Positions 1 to 8,716 are shown, counted from the stretch's first letter. The stretch: 64,000 nucleotides of DNA from Thalassobaculum fulvum (GCF_014652915.1 NZ_BMZS01000002.1:106590-170589); one strand, 5' to 3'. The notes: a model not told the origin generated them from the letters alone. Numbers and translations: made by a program.

Positions 1-2
1 GC

Positions 3-464
3 CGCTCGGTCGACATGCAGTTCCAGGGCCAGAGCCACATCCTGTCGGTGGCGCTGGAGCACGGCGAGCCGAGCCTGGAATCGCTGGAACAGCGATTCGC
101 TGCCGCCTACTGGGAGCGGTTCGCGGTCGAGCTGCCTGAGATCCGGCCGGTGCTGGTAAACCTGCACACCGCCGTGCTCGGCAAGCGCCGGCCGGTGCCG
201 CTGGCGGCGCTGGCCGGCTCCGACGAGCGCCAGGCGACGGCCGAGGCGGCGATCATCGGCCGCCGATCGGTCTGGTTCGAGGGCACCGGCCGCGTCGACA
301 CCCCGGTGTACCGCCGCGAGCGGCTGCCCGAGGAGGCGGCGTTCGCCGGCCCGGCGATCGTCGCCCAGTTCGACGCGACGACGGTGATCGAACCCGGCCA
401 GTCGGCGCGGCTGGACCGCGACGGAAACCTGCTGGTGACCGTGCGCGTGGGAGAGGTCCGATGA
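3..464 (+). CDS. hyuA: Hydantoinase/oxoprolinase subunit A, C-terminal fragment (5'-truncated by window edge)
   Basis: About 153 C-terminal residues of a protein that begins left of the window; the frame is open from base 3 and reads RSVDMQFQGQSH. The pattern D(M/L)xFxGQSxxLxVxL followed by a FxxxxxxxYW stretch is the usual C-terminal part of HyuA-type subunits, which carry the ASKHA-type ATP site elsewhere in the chain. With HyuB they hydrolyse cyclic amides (hydantoins, N-methylhydantoin, 5-oxoproline) using ATP in the cytoplasm. The hyuB gene follows on the same strand after about 170 bases occupied by a paired hairpin repeat. Family is clear; the actual ring substrate cannot be told from this fragment. 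Confidence 0.85.
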   Translation, partial: RSVDMQFQGQSHILSVALEHGEPSLESLEQRFAAAYWERFAVELPEIRPVLVNLHTAVLGKRRPVPLAALAGSDERQATAEAAIIGRRSVWFEGTGRVDTPVYRRERLPEEAAFAGPAIVAQFDATTVIEPGQSARLDRDGNLLVTVRVGEVR

Positions 465-484
465 GGCCGGCCCCCCGCCCTCTC

Positions 485-596
485 CCTCATCCCGGCCGCA
501 GCGGCGAAGCCGCGGAGAGCCGGGACCCGTACGCCACTCCCCGCCGCATGGGTCCCGGATGCGTTCCGCCTGCGGCGCCCCGCTCCGGGATGAGGA
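485..596. repeat. Paired palindromic repeat, variant A, copy 1
   Basis: Two GC-rich hairpins in opposite orientation (485-528 and 550-596) between hyuA and hyuB. The left unit runs from CCTCATCCCGGCC to GAGCCGGGACCC and the right unit is its inverse, from GGGTCCCGGA to CTCCGGGATGAGG. In each, TCCCGG pairs with CCGGGA. The same architecture recurs at 12097 and 31419, and as a sequence variant at 21241, 30107 and 51512. Lying between co-directional subunit genes, it could affect mRNA stability or the HyuA:HyuB ratio; that is inference. Confidence 0.85.
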
Positions 597-633
597 TGTG
601 GGTGGCCGCCATTGCCAGCACGGGAGCAGCCGC

Positions 634-2358
634 ATGAGCACGTCCCTCGACCCGGTCACCCTGGCCGTCATCCAGAACGGCCTGCAGCAGGTCTGCGCCG
701 AGATGGACGTGGCGTTCTCGCGCTCCGCCTTCTCGCCGGTGATCAGCGAGACCTACGACCGCTCCGACGGCATCTACCACCGCGACGGCGGCGCCCTGAT
801 CGCCCAGGGCGAGGACGGGCTGCCGGTGTTCGTCGGCACCATGCAGGACTGCACCGCCGCGGTGATCGAGCGCGCGAAAAAGGTCGAGCCGGGCGACGTG
901 TTCATCGTCAACGACCCGTATCTCGGCGGCACCCACCTGATGGACGTGAAGTTCGTCAAGCCGTTCTTCTACAAGGGCGAGCTGTTCTGCTGGCTGGCCA
1001 ACACCGGGCACTGGCCGGACATCGGCGGCGCCGTGCCGGGCGGGTTCTCGGCGAGCGCCACCGAGAGCGAGCAGGAAGGCCTGCGGCTGCCGCCGGTGAA
1101 GCTGTACAAGGCCGGCGTGCTGGACGACGAAATCCTCTCGATAATTCTCTCCAACATCCGGATCGCCGACCAGCGGATCGGCGACATCAAGGCCCAGGCC
1201 GCGGCGCTGACGGTCGGCGAGCGGCGGCTGACCGGCATGCTGGAGCGCTACGGCCGCGACACCGTCGACGACGCGATCGCCGAGCTGCGCCGCCGTGCCG
1301 CCCAGCAGATGCGCGCCAAGATCGCGGCGATCCCGGACGGCAGCTACGACAGTGAGGCCGTAGTCGACAGCGACGGCGTGGTCGACGCGCCGCTGTTCAT
1401 CCGGCTGACCATGACCAAGCAGGGCGAGGAGCTGTACTTCGACTTCTCGCGCTCCTCGCCGCCCTGCGAGGGGCCGATGAACTCGGTGATCGCCACCACG
1501 CGCTCGTCGGTCTACCTGGCGATCAAGCACATCTTCCCGGACATCCCGATCAACGCCGGCACCTTCGAGCCGCTGCACGTCGCCGACCCGGACGGCACCT
1601 TCCTGTACGCCAGGTACCCGCGCCCGGTGTCGGGCTGCGCCGCCGAGGTCAGCCAGCGGATCGCCGAGGCGGTGTTCGCCGCCATGACCAAGGCGGTGCC
1701 CGACCTGCTGTTCGCCGCCCCGGCCGGGACCAGCGGCAACTTCTCGCTCGGCGGACTCGACCCGAAGACCGGCCGCGGCTTCGTCTGCTACCTGATCTCC
1801 GGCGGCGGCTACGGCGGGCATATGGGCGGCGACGGCCTCAGCAACGGCTGCTCGACCATCGGCATCTCCAAGACCACGCCGATCGAGGTGGTCGAGCAGC
1901 GCTACCCGATCCTGTACGAGGAGTATGCGCTGCGCGAGGGCTCCGGCGGTGCCGGCAAGAGCCGCGGCGGCTTCGGCGTGCGCTACAAGGTGCGGCTGCG
2001 GCGCGGCAAGGCGCGCGCCTCGTTCGTCATGGACCACGGAAGGGTCGGCCCGCAGGGCGCGCTGGGCGGCGGCGACGGCGCGCCGAACACCGTGCTGGTG
2101 GAGCGCGGCGGCGAGACCTACACGCCGCTCCACCTGTCCAAGGAGCAGGGCATCGCGATCGCCGAGGGCGACGCCATCACCGTCGAGACCCCGGGCGGAG
2201 GCGGCTATGGCGACCCGCGGCGGCGCGACCCCGAGCGGTGCGCCCGCGACTTCCGCCGCAGCTACTACACCGCCGACCAGATCCGCGAGCGCTGGGGCGT
2301 GGTGCTGGCGGAGGACGGTTCGGTCGACCGGGCGGCGACCCAGGCCGAGCGGTCCTGA
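634..2358 (+). CDS. hyuB: Hydantoinase B / oxoprolinase subunit
   Basis: A 574-residue HyuB-family protein, normal full length. It begins MSTSLDPVTLAVIQNGL, the classic HyuB opening, and contains the family blocks GDVFIVNDPYLGGTHLMD, NTGHWPDIGG and a glycine-rich C-terminus ending in ETPGGGGYGDP. The start is set at the ATG preceded by GGGAG 7 bases upstream; a longer open frame from base 559 runs through the repeat and is not credible. It works with HyuA as an ATP-dependent cyclic amidase (hydantoin, N-methylhydantoin or 5-oxoproline ring opening). The acetone carboxylase branch shares the fold, but no third subunit is seen downstream. Substrate unassigned. Confidence 0.93.
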   Translation: MSTSLDPVTLAVIQNGLQQVCAEMDVAFSRSAFSPVISETYDRSDGIYHRDGGALIAQGEDGLPVFVGTMQDCTAAVIERAKKVEPGDVFIVNDPYLGGTHLMDVKFVKPFFYKGELFCWLANTGHWPDIGGAVPGGFSASATESEQEGLRLPPVKLYKAGVLDDEILSIILSNIRIADQRIGDIKAQAAALTVGERRLTGMLERYGRDTVDDAIAELRRRAAQQMRAKIAAIPDGSYDSEAVVDSDGVVDAPLFIRLTMTKQGEELYFDFSRSSPPCEGPMNSVIATTRSSVYLAIKHIFPDIPINAGTFEPLHVADPDGTFLYARYPRPVSGCAAEVSQRIAEAVFAAMTKAVPDLLFAAPAGTSGNFSLGGLDPKTGRGFVCYLISGGGYGGHMGGDGLSNGCSTIGISKTTPIEVVEQRYPILYEEYALREGSGGAGKSRGGFGVRYKVRLRRGKARASFVMDHGRVGPQGALGGGDGAPNTVLVERGGETYTPLHLSKEQGIAIAEGDAITVETPGGGGYGDPRRRDPERCARDFRRSYYTADQIRERWGVVLAEDGSVDRAATQAERS

Positions 2359-2427
2359 AACCCGCACGGCACAGCGGAACGGGCCTCGCCCGACGCGAGA
2401 CCCGCTCCATCCCGGGTGCACCGGCCG

Positions 2428-2913
2428 TCAGAGGTCCTCGACCGGGACGGACCGGATCTCCGGCCACTTCGCGAAGGCCCCGGCGATCACGGCGTCCTTG
2501 TTCTCGAGATACTTCGCGAAGATCGCGGCGTTCACGAACAGATACAGCTTGCCGTCGACGATGTCGGCGTAGCGGACGTCCCCGTCGAGCTTCTTGCCGA
2601 CGTAGACCCCGTAGGCACAGAACCCGCCGAACTGCGGAAGATGGGCCTCCGGGTCGGCCTTGAAGCGCGCCTGCGCTTCGGCCGAGGCGAAGTAGTAGTC
2701 CACGCCGTCATGGGCGACGGTGTAGACCGCGTCGCCGGCCCGCGGCGCCTCGCCGCCGAATACCGAGACCGGATCGATTCCGTGCAGCCCGAGGGGATTG
2801 CCCGTGAGGGTGAGGCCGTTGACGACGTTGTACTCGTCCGCGGCGGAGGCCGGCGAAGCGGCGGTGAGGATGACCGCGCAGATCACGGCGGCGACGGTCG
2901 AGCTGGATTTCAT
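2428..2913 (-). CDS. Exported YHS-domain protein
   Basis: 161 residues. Residues 1-24 form a Sec signal peptide (hydrophobic core VAAVICAVILTAA, then PASA-A cleavage). The rest is a YHS-type domain: DPVSVF at 47-52, YYFASAEAQARFKADPEAHLPQFGGFC region at about 73-99 with one conserved Cys (C99). YHS domains are small metal-binding modules; exported ones of this length have no firm function. RBS AAAGGA lies about 10 bases before the ATG. It is the last gene of a minus-strand operon led by an AhpD-like gene and probably TetR-controlled, so a role in oxidative or electrophile stress is likely but inferred. Confidence 0.8.
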   Translation of the reverse strand: MKSSSTVAAVICAVILTAASPASAADEYNVVNGLTLTGNPLGLHGIDPVSVFGGEAPRAGDAVYTVAHDGVDYYFASAEAQARFKADPEAHLPQFGGFCAYGVYVGKKLDGDVRYADIVDGKLYLFVNAAIFAKYLENKDAVIAGAFAKWPEIRSVPVEDL

Positions 2914-2969
2914 GGGAATGATCCTTTCGCTTTCGGTATCTCGGGGGATGGCGGAAGCCGGATGCGGCG

Positions 2970-3839
2970 TCAGGCGGCGGAGCGGGCGATCCGTTCGACC
3001 GCCTCGTCGGTCCACCAGACGGCGTTGGCGACCATCCGGAAGTTGATGATGGCGGCGAGATAGCCGTCGCCCTCGGGAACCTTCGCGCCGGCGGTCGCGT
3101 CGCGCACCACGGCGACCTCGAAACCGAGCTCGAGCAGCTCGTACAGATGCGCCTGCGTGCAGAGGTTCGCCGACATGCCGGCCAGGATCACCTTGTCGAT
3201 CCCGCGCTTGCGAAGCTGCAGGTTGAGGTCGTTCTGCGCGGGTCCGTAGATCTTGTGCGGCGAGCAGACGATCGTCTCGCCGTCCGCGATGTACTTCTTG
3301 TACTGCGGCATCCAGTCGGCGCCGGAGCCCTCGAAGTTCTCGAGGTCGAGCGGGCCGAGCCGGTCGAACATGCCGATCGCGTGCATGGTCTTCTCCAGCG
3401 TGCCCTCGAACCGCCACTTGTGATCGTGCGGGTAGTAGTAATGGGGCGAGATGAACACCGGCATGCCGGCGGCCTTCGCCGCGACGAACAGCCGTTCGAT
3501 GTTGTCGACGGTGCCCTGCTCGGTGACGCTCTCGCCGACGACGCCCCAGGTCACCCCGTCCTTCGAGAGGAAGTCGATCTGGGGATCGGTCACGACGAGC
3601 GCGGTGCGCCCGGTCTCGATCGACATGTCGACCTGCGGCAGACCCGGCTTGTCGGGATCGGCGTAGAGCGAGCGCGCCTCTTCGGTGGCGGCTGCGGCGG
3701 TTGCGGCCGCGGCGGTGCCGGCCGCCGCAACGGCGATTCCGGCGGCGGTCCCGGCCATCAGGCGACGGCGGGCCAGGTCGACCTTCTCGTGGGTAACGCC
3801 GCACCCGCAGTCGTGATCGTGATCGTGGTTGGTGTCCAT
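2970..3839 (-). CDS. Isochorismatase-family cysteine hydrolase with metal-rich N-terminus and twin-arginine-like leader
   Basis: 289 residues. Two parts are visible. Residues 1-55 have a His/Asp/Cys cluster (HDHDHDCGCG at 5-14), then DLARRRLMAG and an Ala-rich hydrophobic run that resembles a Tat leader. Residues about 75-289 form the hydrolase with a candidate triad Asp85 (VVTDPQIDF), Lys196 (SPHKIYGP) and Cys227 (GMSANLCTQAH), with the expected spacing for nicotinamidase/isochorismatase enzymes. The substrate is unknown. The His-rich sequence ahead of the RR motif is unusual for a signal peptide and could be a metal site. RBS AGGAG precedes the ATG. Second to last gene of the TetR-linked operon. 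Confidence 0.85.
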   Translation of the reverse strand: MDTNHDHDHDCGCGVTHEKVDLARRRLMAGTAAGIAVAAAGTAAAATAAAATEEARSLYADPDKPGLPQVDMSIETGRTALVVTDPQIDFLSKDGVTWGVVGESVTEQGTVDNIERLFVAAKAAGMPVFISPHYYYPHDHKWRFEGTLEKTMHAIGMFDRLGPLDLENFEGSGADWMPQYKKYIADGETIVCSPHKIYGPAQNDLNLQLRKRGIDKVILAGMSANLCTQAHLYELLELGFEVAVVRDATAGAKVPEGDGYLAAIINFRMVANAVWWTDEAVERIARSAA

Positions 3840-3964
3840 GTCGGAGCTCCTTTGCTCGGGATCGGGTCGCACGGGTCCTTCCGCGGAAATCGTCGCGCGG
3901 CGGGACAACGGGCGGCCGGTTTCGGGAAGTGGTCGGAAAGCGGTCTCGGGGGGCTTCGTGTCCC

Positions 3965-4429
3965 CTAGAGACCCAGCGCCGACAGGCCGGGATGATCCTC
4001 GGGACGCGGCCCGAGCGGCCAGCGGAACAGCCGTTCGACCTCGGCGATGGGCAGATCGTTGATCGAGGCGATCCGTCGGCGCATCAGGCCGTCGGCGGCG
4101 AACTCCCAGTTCTCGTTGCCATAGGCGCGGAACCAGGAACCGCGGTCGTCGCGGTACTCGTAGGCGAAGCGCACCGCGATCCTGTCGCTGCCAAACGCCC
4201 AGAGTTCCTTGATCAGCCGATAGTCGAGCTCGAGGGCCCACTTGCGGGTGAGGAAGGCGACGATCCGGTCGCGGCCTTCGAAGATCTCGGCGCGGTTCCG
4301 CCACCGGCTGTCGGCCGTGTAGGCGAGCGCGACCTGCTCCGGCGACCGGCCGTTCCAGGCGTCCTCGGCCATACGGACCTTGGCCGCGGCGGTATCCGCG
4401 TCGAACGGAGGGAGAGGGGGACGACTCAT
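3965..4429 (-). CDS. DUF1348 / NTF2-like (SnoaL fold) protein
   Basis: 154 residues matching the DUF1348 family of small NTF2-like proteins: [18 protein letters not shown] at the N-terminus, then [36 protein letters not shown] and FAYEYRDD, with a C-terminal [14 protein letters not shown] tail. Members have an alpha-beta cone fold and no established reaction. The gene sits between the AhpD-like and cysteine-hydrolase genes on the same strand, with gaps of about 75 and 125 bases. Co-occurrence with AhpD-like and hydrolase genes under a TetR regulator suggests handling of a reactive small molecule. Confidence 0.88.
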   Translation of the reverse strand: MSRPPLPPFDADTAAAKVRMAEDAWNGRSPEQVALAYTADSRWRNRAEIFEGRDRIVAFLTRKWALELDYRLIKELWAFGSDRIAVRFAYEYRDDRGSWFRAYGNENWEFAADGLMRRRIASINDLPIAEVERLFRWPLGPRPEDHPGLSALGL

Positions 4430-4503
4430 GGGAAGTCTCCTGACGGAGGGGCGGAGCGCCGCGACGGGACCACGGACGGGCCGCCGGCGGCGCTCCCTGA
4501 AGG

Positions 4504-5052
4504 TCAGGCGGCCCTGGCGCTGACGACCGGGAAGTCGATCGGCGTGCCGAGCGCCTCGTTGAGGTAGTTGGTGAGCGTGTTGAGCGCGACGTGCGCCACG
4601 ATCTCGACGATCTCCGCCTCGCTGTAGCCGGCCATCCGGACCGCCGACACGTCGGCGTCGGTCACCTGCCCGCGGTCGCGGACCAGCTTGACGGCGAACC
4701 GGACCGCCGCGTCCGCCTGCGGGTCGTTCGACGCGCCGCGCCGGTTCGCCGCGATCTCCGCGTCGTCGAGCTTCGCGAGGTTCTTGCCCAGGTAGGTGTG
4801 GGCCGACAGGCAGTAGTCGCAGCCGTTGAACTGGGCGACGGCCAGCGCGATCCGCTCGCGGGTCTGGGGCTTGAGGCTGCCCTTCGCCAGGGCGCCGTTG
4901 AGGCCGAGATAGCCTTCCAGGGCAGCCGGGCTGTTGGCGGCGATGCGAAACAGGTTCGGAACGCTGCCGAGCATCTTCCTGACGCCCTCGAGCAGCGGTT
5001 GGGCGGCGGCCGGGGCGGCCTCGATGGAGTCGGGGAGCTGAATGCGGGTCAT
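4504..5052 (-). CDS. AhpD-like carboxymuconolactone decarboxylase-family peroxidase
   Basis: 182 residues. The CMD fold carries the AhpD redox motif [10 protein letters not shown] (Cys78, Cys81, His85), the thiol pair and proton relay of alkylhydroperoxidase D enzymes, so a peroxidase or disulfide reductase role is more likely than decarboxylation. The start is the second in-frame ATG because a perfect AGGAGG ends 6 bases before it. It is the first gene of the minus-strand operon. Its promoter (TTGACA / TATATA, 18-base spacer) encloses a TetR-type palindrome, so expression should respond to the divergently encoded TetR protein. Confidence 0.9.
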   Translation of the reverse strand: MTRIQLPDSIEAAPAAAQPLLEGVRKMLGSVPNLFRIAANSPAALEGYLGLNGALAKGSLKPQTRERIALAVAQFNGCDYCLSAHTYLGKNLAKLDDAEIAANRRGASNDPQADAAVRFAVKLVRDRGQVTDADVSAVRMAGYSEAEIVEIVAHVALNTLTNYLNEALGTPIDFPVVSARAA

Positions 5053-5102
5053 GGGGAGCCTCCTTGTCGGTCGGGTCACGACGCACCATCGCGTCGCATC
5101 GA

Positions 5103-5132
5103 TATATACAGACCGGTCTGTCTATTTGTCAA
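5103..5132 (-). promoter_or_regulatory. Sigma-70-like promoter of the AhpD operon
   Basis: On the minus strand, TTGACA (5132-5127) and TATATA (5108-5103) are separated by 18 bases, a near-consensus housekeeping promoter. It points into the AhpD-like gene, leaving a leader of roughly 45 bases. The spacer is filled by a TetR-type palindrome, an arrangement in which bound repressor would block RNA polymerase. Confidence 0.7.
5104..5125. promoter_or_regulatory. TetR-type operator 1
   Basis: The 14-base perfect palindrome ACAGACCGGTCTGT (5108-5121) extends to a 22-base near-palindrome with one mismatched pair. It lies between the -35 and -10 of the AhpD operon. Sequences of the TAGACNGNNCNGTCTA type are common TetR-family operators. 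Likely bound by the TetR protein encoded at 5238. Confidence 0.75.
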
Positions 5133-5203
5133 CCCCGACATCCTAACCACCGACACATCGTGCCCGCTGCGATCCTTGCAACCGGCTTCAGCAGATGCAA
5201 AAT

Positions 5204-5220
5204 ATAGACAGAACAGTCTG
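5204..5220. promoter_or_regulatory. TetR-type operator 2
   Basis: ATAGACAGAACAGTCTG matches operator 1 (read on its other strand) at 15 of 17 positions and keeps the ACAGA...TCTG half-sites. It ends 17 bases before the tetR start codon, so it probably mediates autoregulation. Two matching sites in one 185-base intergenic region strengthen both calls. Confidence 0.65.
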
Positions 5221-5237
5221 ATCGCAGGAGCCGTACC

Positions 5238-5819
5238 TTGCAGTCCCGCCGTGACGAACTCGTCGATACCGCCCTGCGGCTCTTCTATACCCAGGGCTTC
5301 AACGCGACCGGCATCGACAAGATCCTGTCGGAGGCCGGCGTCGCGAAGATGACGCTGTACAAGCACTTCCGCTCGAAGGACGAACTGATCCTCGCCGTCC
5401 TGCACCGTCGCGACGAGCAGTTCCGAAACTGGCTGATGGGCGAGATGGAGAGGGCCTCGGCGAACCCGCGCGAGCGCCTCCTGGCGATGTTCGATGCGAT
5501 CGAGGACTGGTTCCAGGGGCGCGCCTTCAAGGGGCTCGGGTTCTCCGGGTGCGCCTTCATCAATGCCGCGGGCGAGTTCGGGGACCAGAACCACCCCGCC
5601 CACCGGACCGCCGCCGAGCACAAGCGGCGCATCGTGGAGTACCTCGAGCGGCTCTGCGCCCAAGCCGGCGCCCGCGATCCCAGGGATCTCGCGGAGCAGT
5701 TGGCGCTGCTCAAGGAAGGCGCGATCGTCACGGCGCACGTACGCGGGATGCCCGAGTCGGCCGGGATCGCCAAGCGAATGGCCGTGGGCGCGATCGACGC
5801 GGCGCTGCGCGACGACTGA
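5238..5819 (+). CDS. TetR/AcrR-family transcriptional regulator
   Basis: 193 residues starting at TTG, chosen because AGGAG ends 7 bases upstream and the N-terminus QSRRDELVDTALRLFYTQGF is the expected first TetR helix. The helix-turn-helix is at about 25-46 (TGIDKILSEAGVAKMTLYKHF). The C-terminal ligand domain contains GFSGCAFINAAGEF with a single conserved-looking Cys, typical of the subgroup in which a Cys senses electrophiles. Divergent from the AhpD/DUF1348/hydrolase/YHS operon with two matching operators between them, so it most likely represses both directions. The inducer is unknown. Confidence 0.93.
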   Translation: MQSRRDELVDTALRLFYTQGFNATGIDKILSEAGVAKMTLYKHFRSKDELILAVLHRRDEQFRNWLMGEMERASANPRERLLAMFDAIEDWFQGRAFKGLGFSGCAFINAAGEFGDQNHPAHRTAAEHKRRIVEYLERLCAQAGARDPRDLAEQLALLKEGAIVTAHVRGMPESAGIAKRMAVGAIDAALRDD

Positions 5820-6039
5820 TCGCCGCGGGCCGCATCCGCCCGACCGCTCGCCCGCCCCGGGCGGAAACGGCGACGTGCGGCGATCGACCGGCGGCGGTCC
5901 GGCGATGCAGGCCCGCGCGTTCACGATTGTTTAAGTAAAATCCGCTGTTAATTTGCGAACCGGGTCGGGGCTGTCGAGGGGGGCGGGCCACCCGGCCATA
6001 TCCTAGTCGCTCACGACCCATGCGCCCGGGGACAGGCAG

Positions 6040-7170
6040 ATGCTGGACAGCACCTACCGCTCGTTCTTCGAGAACGCCAACATCGGGCTCTACCGCGTCA
6101 CGCCCGAGGGCCGGGTGATTCGGGCCAACCCGACCCTGGTCGAACTGAACGGCTACGCCGGCGAAGCCGAGATGCTGAAGGACCTCTCGGAGAACGGCAA
6201 CAGCTGGTACGTCGACCCCGCGCGCCGGGAGGAGTTCTACCGCCGGATCACCGAGGACGGCCGGATCGAGAACTTCGTCTCCGAGGTCCGCCGAATGACC
6301 ACCGGCGACCGGATCTGGATCTCCGAGAACGCCTGGTCGGTGCGCGACGCCGCCGGGCGGATCATCTATTTCGAGGGCACGGTCCAGGACGTCACCGACC
6401 GGGTGAACGCCGACCGGCAGCTGGCCCGCGCCCGGCTGGCGGCCGAGGCGGCGTCGCAGGCCAAGAGCACCTTCCTGGCGGTGATGAGTCACGAGCTGCG
6501 GTCGCCGCTGAACGCGATCATCGGGTTCGCCGAGATCATCGCCGGCCGGCTGCTGGGTCCGCACGACGAGCGCTACTTCGAGTACGCCGAGGACATCCGG
6601 GTCAGCGGCACCCACCTGCTCGGCCTGATCGGCGATATTCTCGACCTGTCGAAGATCGGCGCCGGCAAGATGCATCTCGACGAGCGGCTGGTCGACCTGC
6701 ATGCGGTCGCCGAGCGGACCGCCCGGCTGTTCGCCGCCAACCTCAGCAAGGCCGAGGTCACCCTCGAGCTGGCGTTGCCGCGCGACTTCCCGGCGCTGCG
6801 GGCGGACCAGCTTCGGCTCGGCCAGATCCTGATCAACCTGGTGTCCAACGCCATCAAGTTCACGCCGCCCGGCGGCACCGTCACGATCGCCGCCGAGGCG
6901 CTGCCGGAGGAGGTGGTCGTCCGGGTCGCCGACACCGGCGTCGGCATGACCGAGGCCGAGGCGGTCCGCGCCCTTGAGCCGTTCGTGCAGATCGACAACG
7001 GCTTCGACCGCAACCGCGGCGGCACCGGGCTCGGCCTGTCGATCTGCCGCGAGCTGGCGGCCCTGCACGGCGGCAGCCTGACCATCGACAGCGCCAAGGG
7101 CGCCGGCACCACCGTGACGCTGCACCTGCCGTCCGAGCGGGCCGTCGCCGCCCCGACCACCCCCGGCTGA
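6040..7170 (+). CDS. Soluble PAS sensor histidine kinase
   Basis: 376 residues, no membrane segment. Domain order: PAS about 5-118 (FFENANIGLYRVTPEGRVI...GTVQDVTDR), HisKA with phospho-acceptor His151 in MSHELRSPLNAI, and HATPase_c with N-box Asn270 (LINLVSNAIKF), G1 DTGVG (298-302) and G2 GGTGLGLS (327-334). It should autophosphorylate on His151 in response to a cytoplasmic signal or PAS ligand. No response regulator gene is adjacent, so the partner is elsewhere. The roughly 220-base upstream gap ends in an AT-rich patch near 5930-5960 that probably holds the promoter. Start ATG fits the PAS domain; no strong RBS. Confidence 0.93.
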   Translation: MLDSTYRSFFENANIGLYRVTPEGRVIRANPTLVELNGYAGEAEMLKDLSENGNSWYVDPARREEFYRRITEDGRIENFVSEVRRMTTGDRIWISENAWSVRDAAGRIIYFEGTVQDVTDRVNADRQLARARLAAEAASQAKSTFLAVMSHELRSPLNAIIGFAEIIAGRLLGPHDERYFEYAEDIRVSGTHLLGLIGDILDLSKIGAGKMHLDERLVDLHAVAERTARLFAANLSKAEVTLELALPRDFPALRADQLRLGQILINLVSNAIKFTPPGGTVTIAAEALPEEVVVRVADTGVGMTEAEAVRALEPFVQIDNGFDRNRGGTGLGLSICRELAALHGGSLTIDSAKGAGTTVTLHLPSERAVAAPTTPG

Positions 7171-7241
7171 GCCCCTCTCCTGCAACCGGCCGGCCCTCGC
7201 GGCGTTGTCGTCGCAACGGACACGGAACAGGAGACCCCGTC

Positions 7242-7622
7242 ATGATCCGACTTCATCGGCCCCTCGGACTCGCCGTCGCCGGCCTGCTCGCCGCCACCGC
7301 CGTCGCCCAGGCCGCCGGTGCGACCGCTCCGACCGCGGCCGAGCAGAGCTACCGCGCAGACCACGAAGGGGTGTACGCGGCGGTCGAGTGCCGGGGCGCG
7401 GTGTTCACGCCGGCCGACTACCGGCTCCTGGAATCGCGGATCGCCGCGCGCGCCGGGGCGGCGATGCATGCCGGCCGGCAGCTCGAGATGATCGAGGCCG
7501 GCAAGGCCCGGATCGACCGGGCGATGAGCCACGCCGGCTGCGGCGCCGACGAGGTCGAGGCCGCGCTGATACGGTTCGACACCCTGCGTGGCGTCCAGAC
7601 CGGCAAGGCGCCGAAGCAGTAA
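7242..7622 (+). CDS. Small exported protein of unknown function
   Basis: 126 residues. An N-terminal Sec signal (LGLAVAGLLAATAVAQAAG, cleavage near 24-25) precedes a helical body with two Cys residues (VECRG and HAGCGADE) that could form one disulfide in the periplasm. AGGAG lies about 8 bases before the ATG. I do not recognise the family. It lies between a histidine kinase gene and a convergent CDF transporter gene, with no evident operon partner. Confidence 0.7.
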   Translation: MIRLHRPLGLAVAGLLAATAVAQAAGATAPTAAEQSYRADHEGVYAAVECRGAVFTPADYRLLESRIAARAGAAMHAGRQLEMIEAGKARIDRAMSHAGCGADEVEAALIRFDTLRGVQTGKAPKQ

Positions 7623-7667
7623 CCCCGACCCGGGCGGCCCGGCGGCGACCGGGCCGCCCGCAACCCG

Positions 7668-8630
7668 TCAGTGCGCCACCACCGTCGCGGTCTCCCCGCA
7701 CGCCGAGTCCGCGCCGTCGAACTCGAACTCGAGCGTCGTGTGGGCGATCCCGAAGCGCTCGCCCAGCACCTGCTTGACCGCGCGCTTGATGATCTCCATG
7801 CGGTCGGCGTCGGCACGCTCGATCACCACATGGGCCTCGAAATAGGCGCTGCGCTCGTCGAGCTGCCAGACGTGCAGGTGATGGACCCCGACCACGCCGT
7901 CGACGCCGGCGACCGCGGCGCCGAGCGTTTCCAGGTCCTGGTCCAGCGGCACGCCGGCCATCAGGATGCGGATGCAGCTCCTGATCTCCAGCAGCCCGTG
8001 CCACAGGATGTAGCCGGCGATCAGCAGGGTCGCGGCCGGGTCGACCCAGCTCCAGCCGAACCAGATCACCAGCGCGCCGGCGGCGATCACCACGACCGAG
8101 CCGAGCGCGTCCGCGACGTTGTGCAGGAAGGCGGCGCGCACGTTCAGGCTGTTCTTCGATTCCGCATAGGTCAACGCGGCGGTCACCAGGTCGACCGCCA
8201 GCGCAATCGCGGCGACGATCACCACGATCCAGCCGGCGACCGGCTCCGGCGCGAAGAACCGGAACACCGCCTCGTAGACCAGGTACACGCCGATCACGAT
8301 CAGCGTGGTCAGGTTGATCAGCGCGGCGATGATCTCGGCCCGCCGGTAGCCGTAGGTCATGCGCGCGTCGGCCCCGCGCCGCGCCACCCGGCGGGCGAAC
8401 AGTGCGATCGCCAGCGAGGCGGCGTCGCTGAGGTTGTGGATCGCGTCGGCGACCAGCGCCAGGCTGCCTGAGACCAGCCCGCCGGCGATCTGCGCGACCG
8501 TCAGCACCAGGTTGACCGCCACCGCCCAGGCGAGGCGCCCGTCGCCCATCGACGCGGTGTCGTGGTGATGGTGGCCATGCCCGTGGCCACTGTGAGCGTG
8601 GTCGTGGCCATGGTGATGATCGTGCGGCAT
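7668..8630 (-). CDS. Cation diffusion facilitator (CzcD-type zinc/cobalt exporter)
   Basis: 320 residues from the ATG giving MPHDHHHGHDHAH; a start 30 bases further upstream is also open. The N-terminus is a His-rich cytoplasmic metal loop. Six membrane helices follow, with the two metal-site signatures HNLSDAASL in TM2 and HNVADALGS in TM5, then a cytoplasmic dimerisation domain (VDGVVGVHHLHVWQL). It exchanges cytoplasmic Zn2+ (or Co2+/Cd2+) for protons at the inner membrane. The gene stands alone, convergent with the small exported protein and on the same strand as the M19 peptidase. Confidence 0.95.
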   Translation of the reverse strand: MPHDHHHGHDHAHSGHGHGHHHHDTASMGDGRLAWAVAVNLVLTVAQIAGGLVSGSLALVADAIHNLSDAASLAIALFARRVARRGADARMTYGYRRAEIIAALINLTTLIVIGVYLVYEAVFRFFAPEPVAGWIVVIVAAIALAVDLVTAALTYAESKNSLNVRAAFLHNVADALGSVVVIAAGALVIWFGWSWVDPAATLLIAGYILWHGLLEIRSCIRILMAGVPLDQDLETLGAAVAGVDGVVGVHHLHVWQLDERSAYFEAHVVIERADADRMEIIKRAVKQVLGERFGIAHTTLEFEFDGADSACGETATVVAH

Positions 8631-8716
8631 CGGGCGGCTCCGCCGGGGGCGTCGGCCCACCTGACCGCAGCCCCCTCAGCGCCGCAAGGGCACGCGCAAC
8701 GTGATAGTGTTGCCCC

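Noticed and set aside
487-2421. 644-residue minus-strand open frame antisense to hyuB
   Set aside because: Composition is low-complexity Arg/Ala/Gly/Val/His-rich with no domain; it is the shadow of hyuB in a GC-rich genome.
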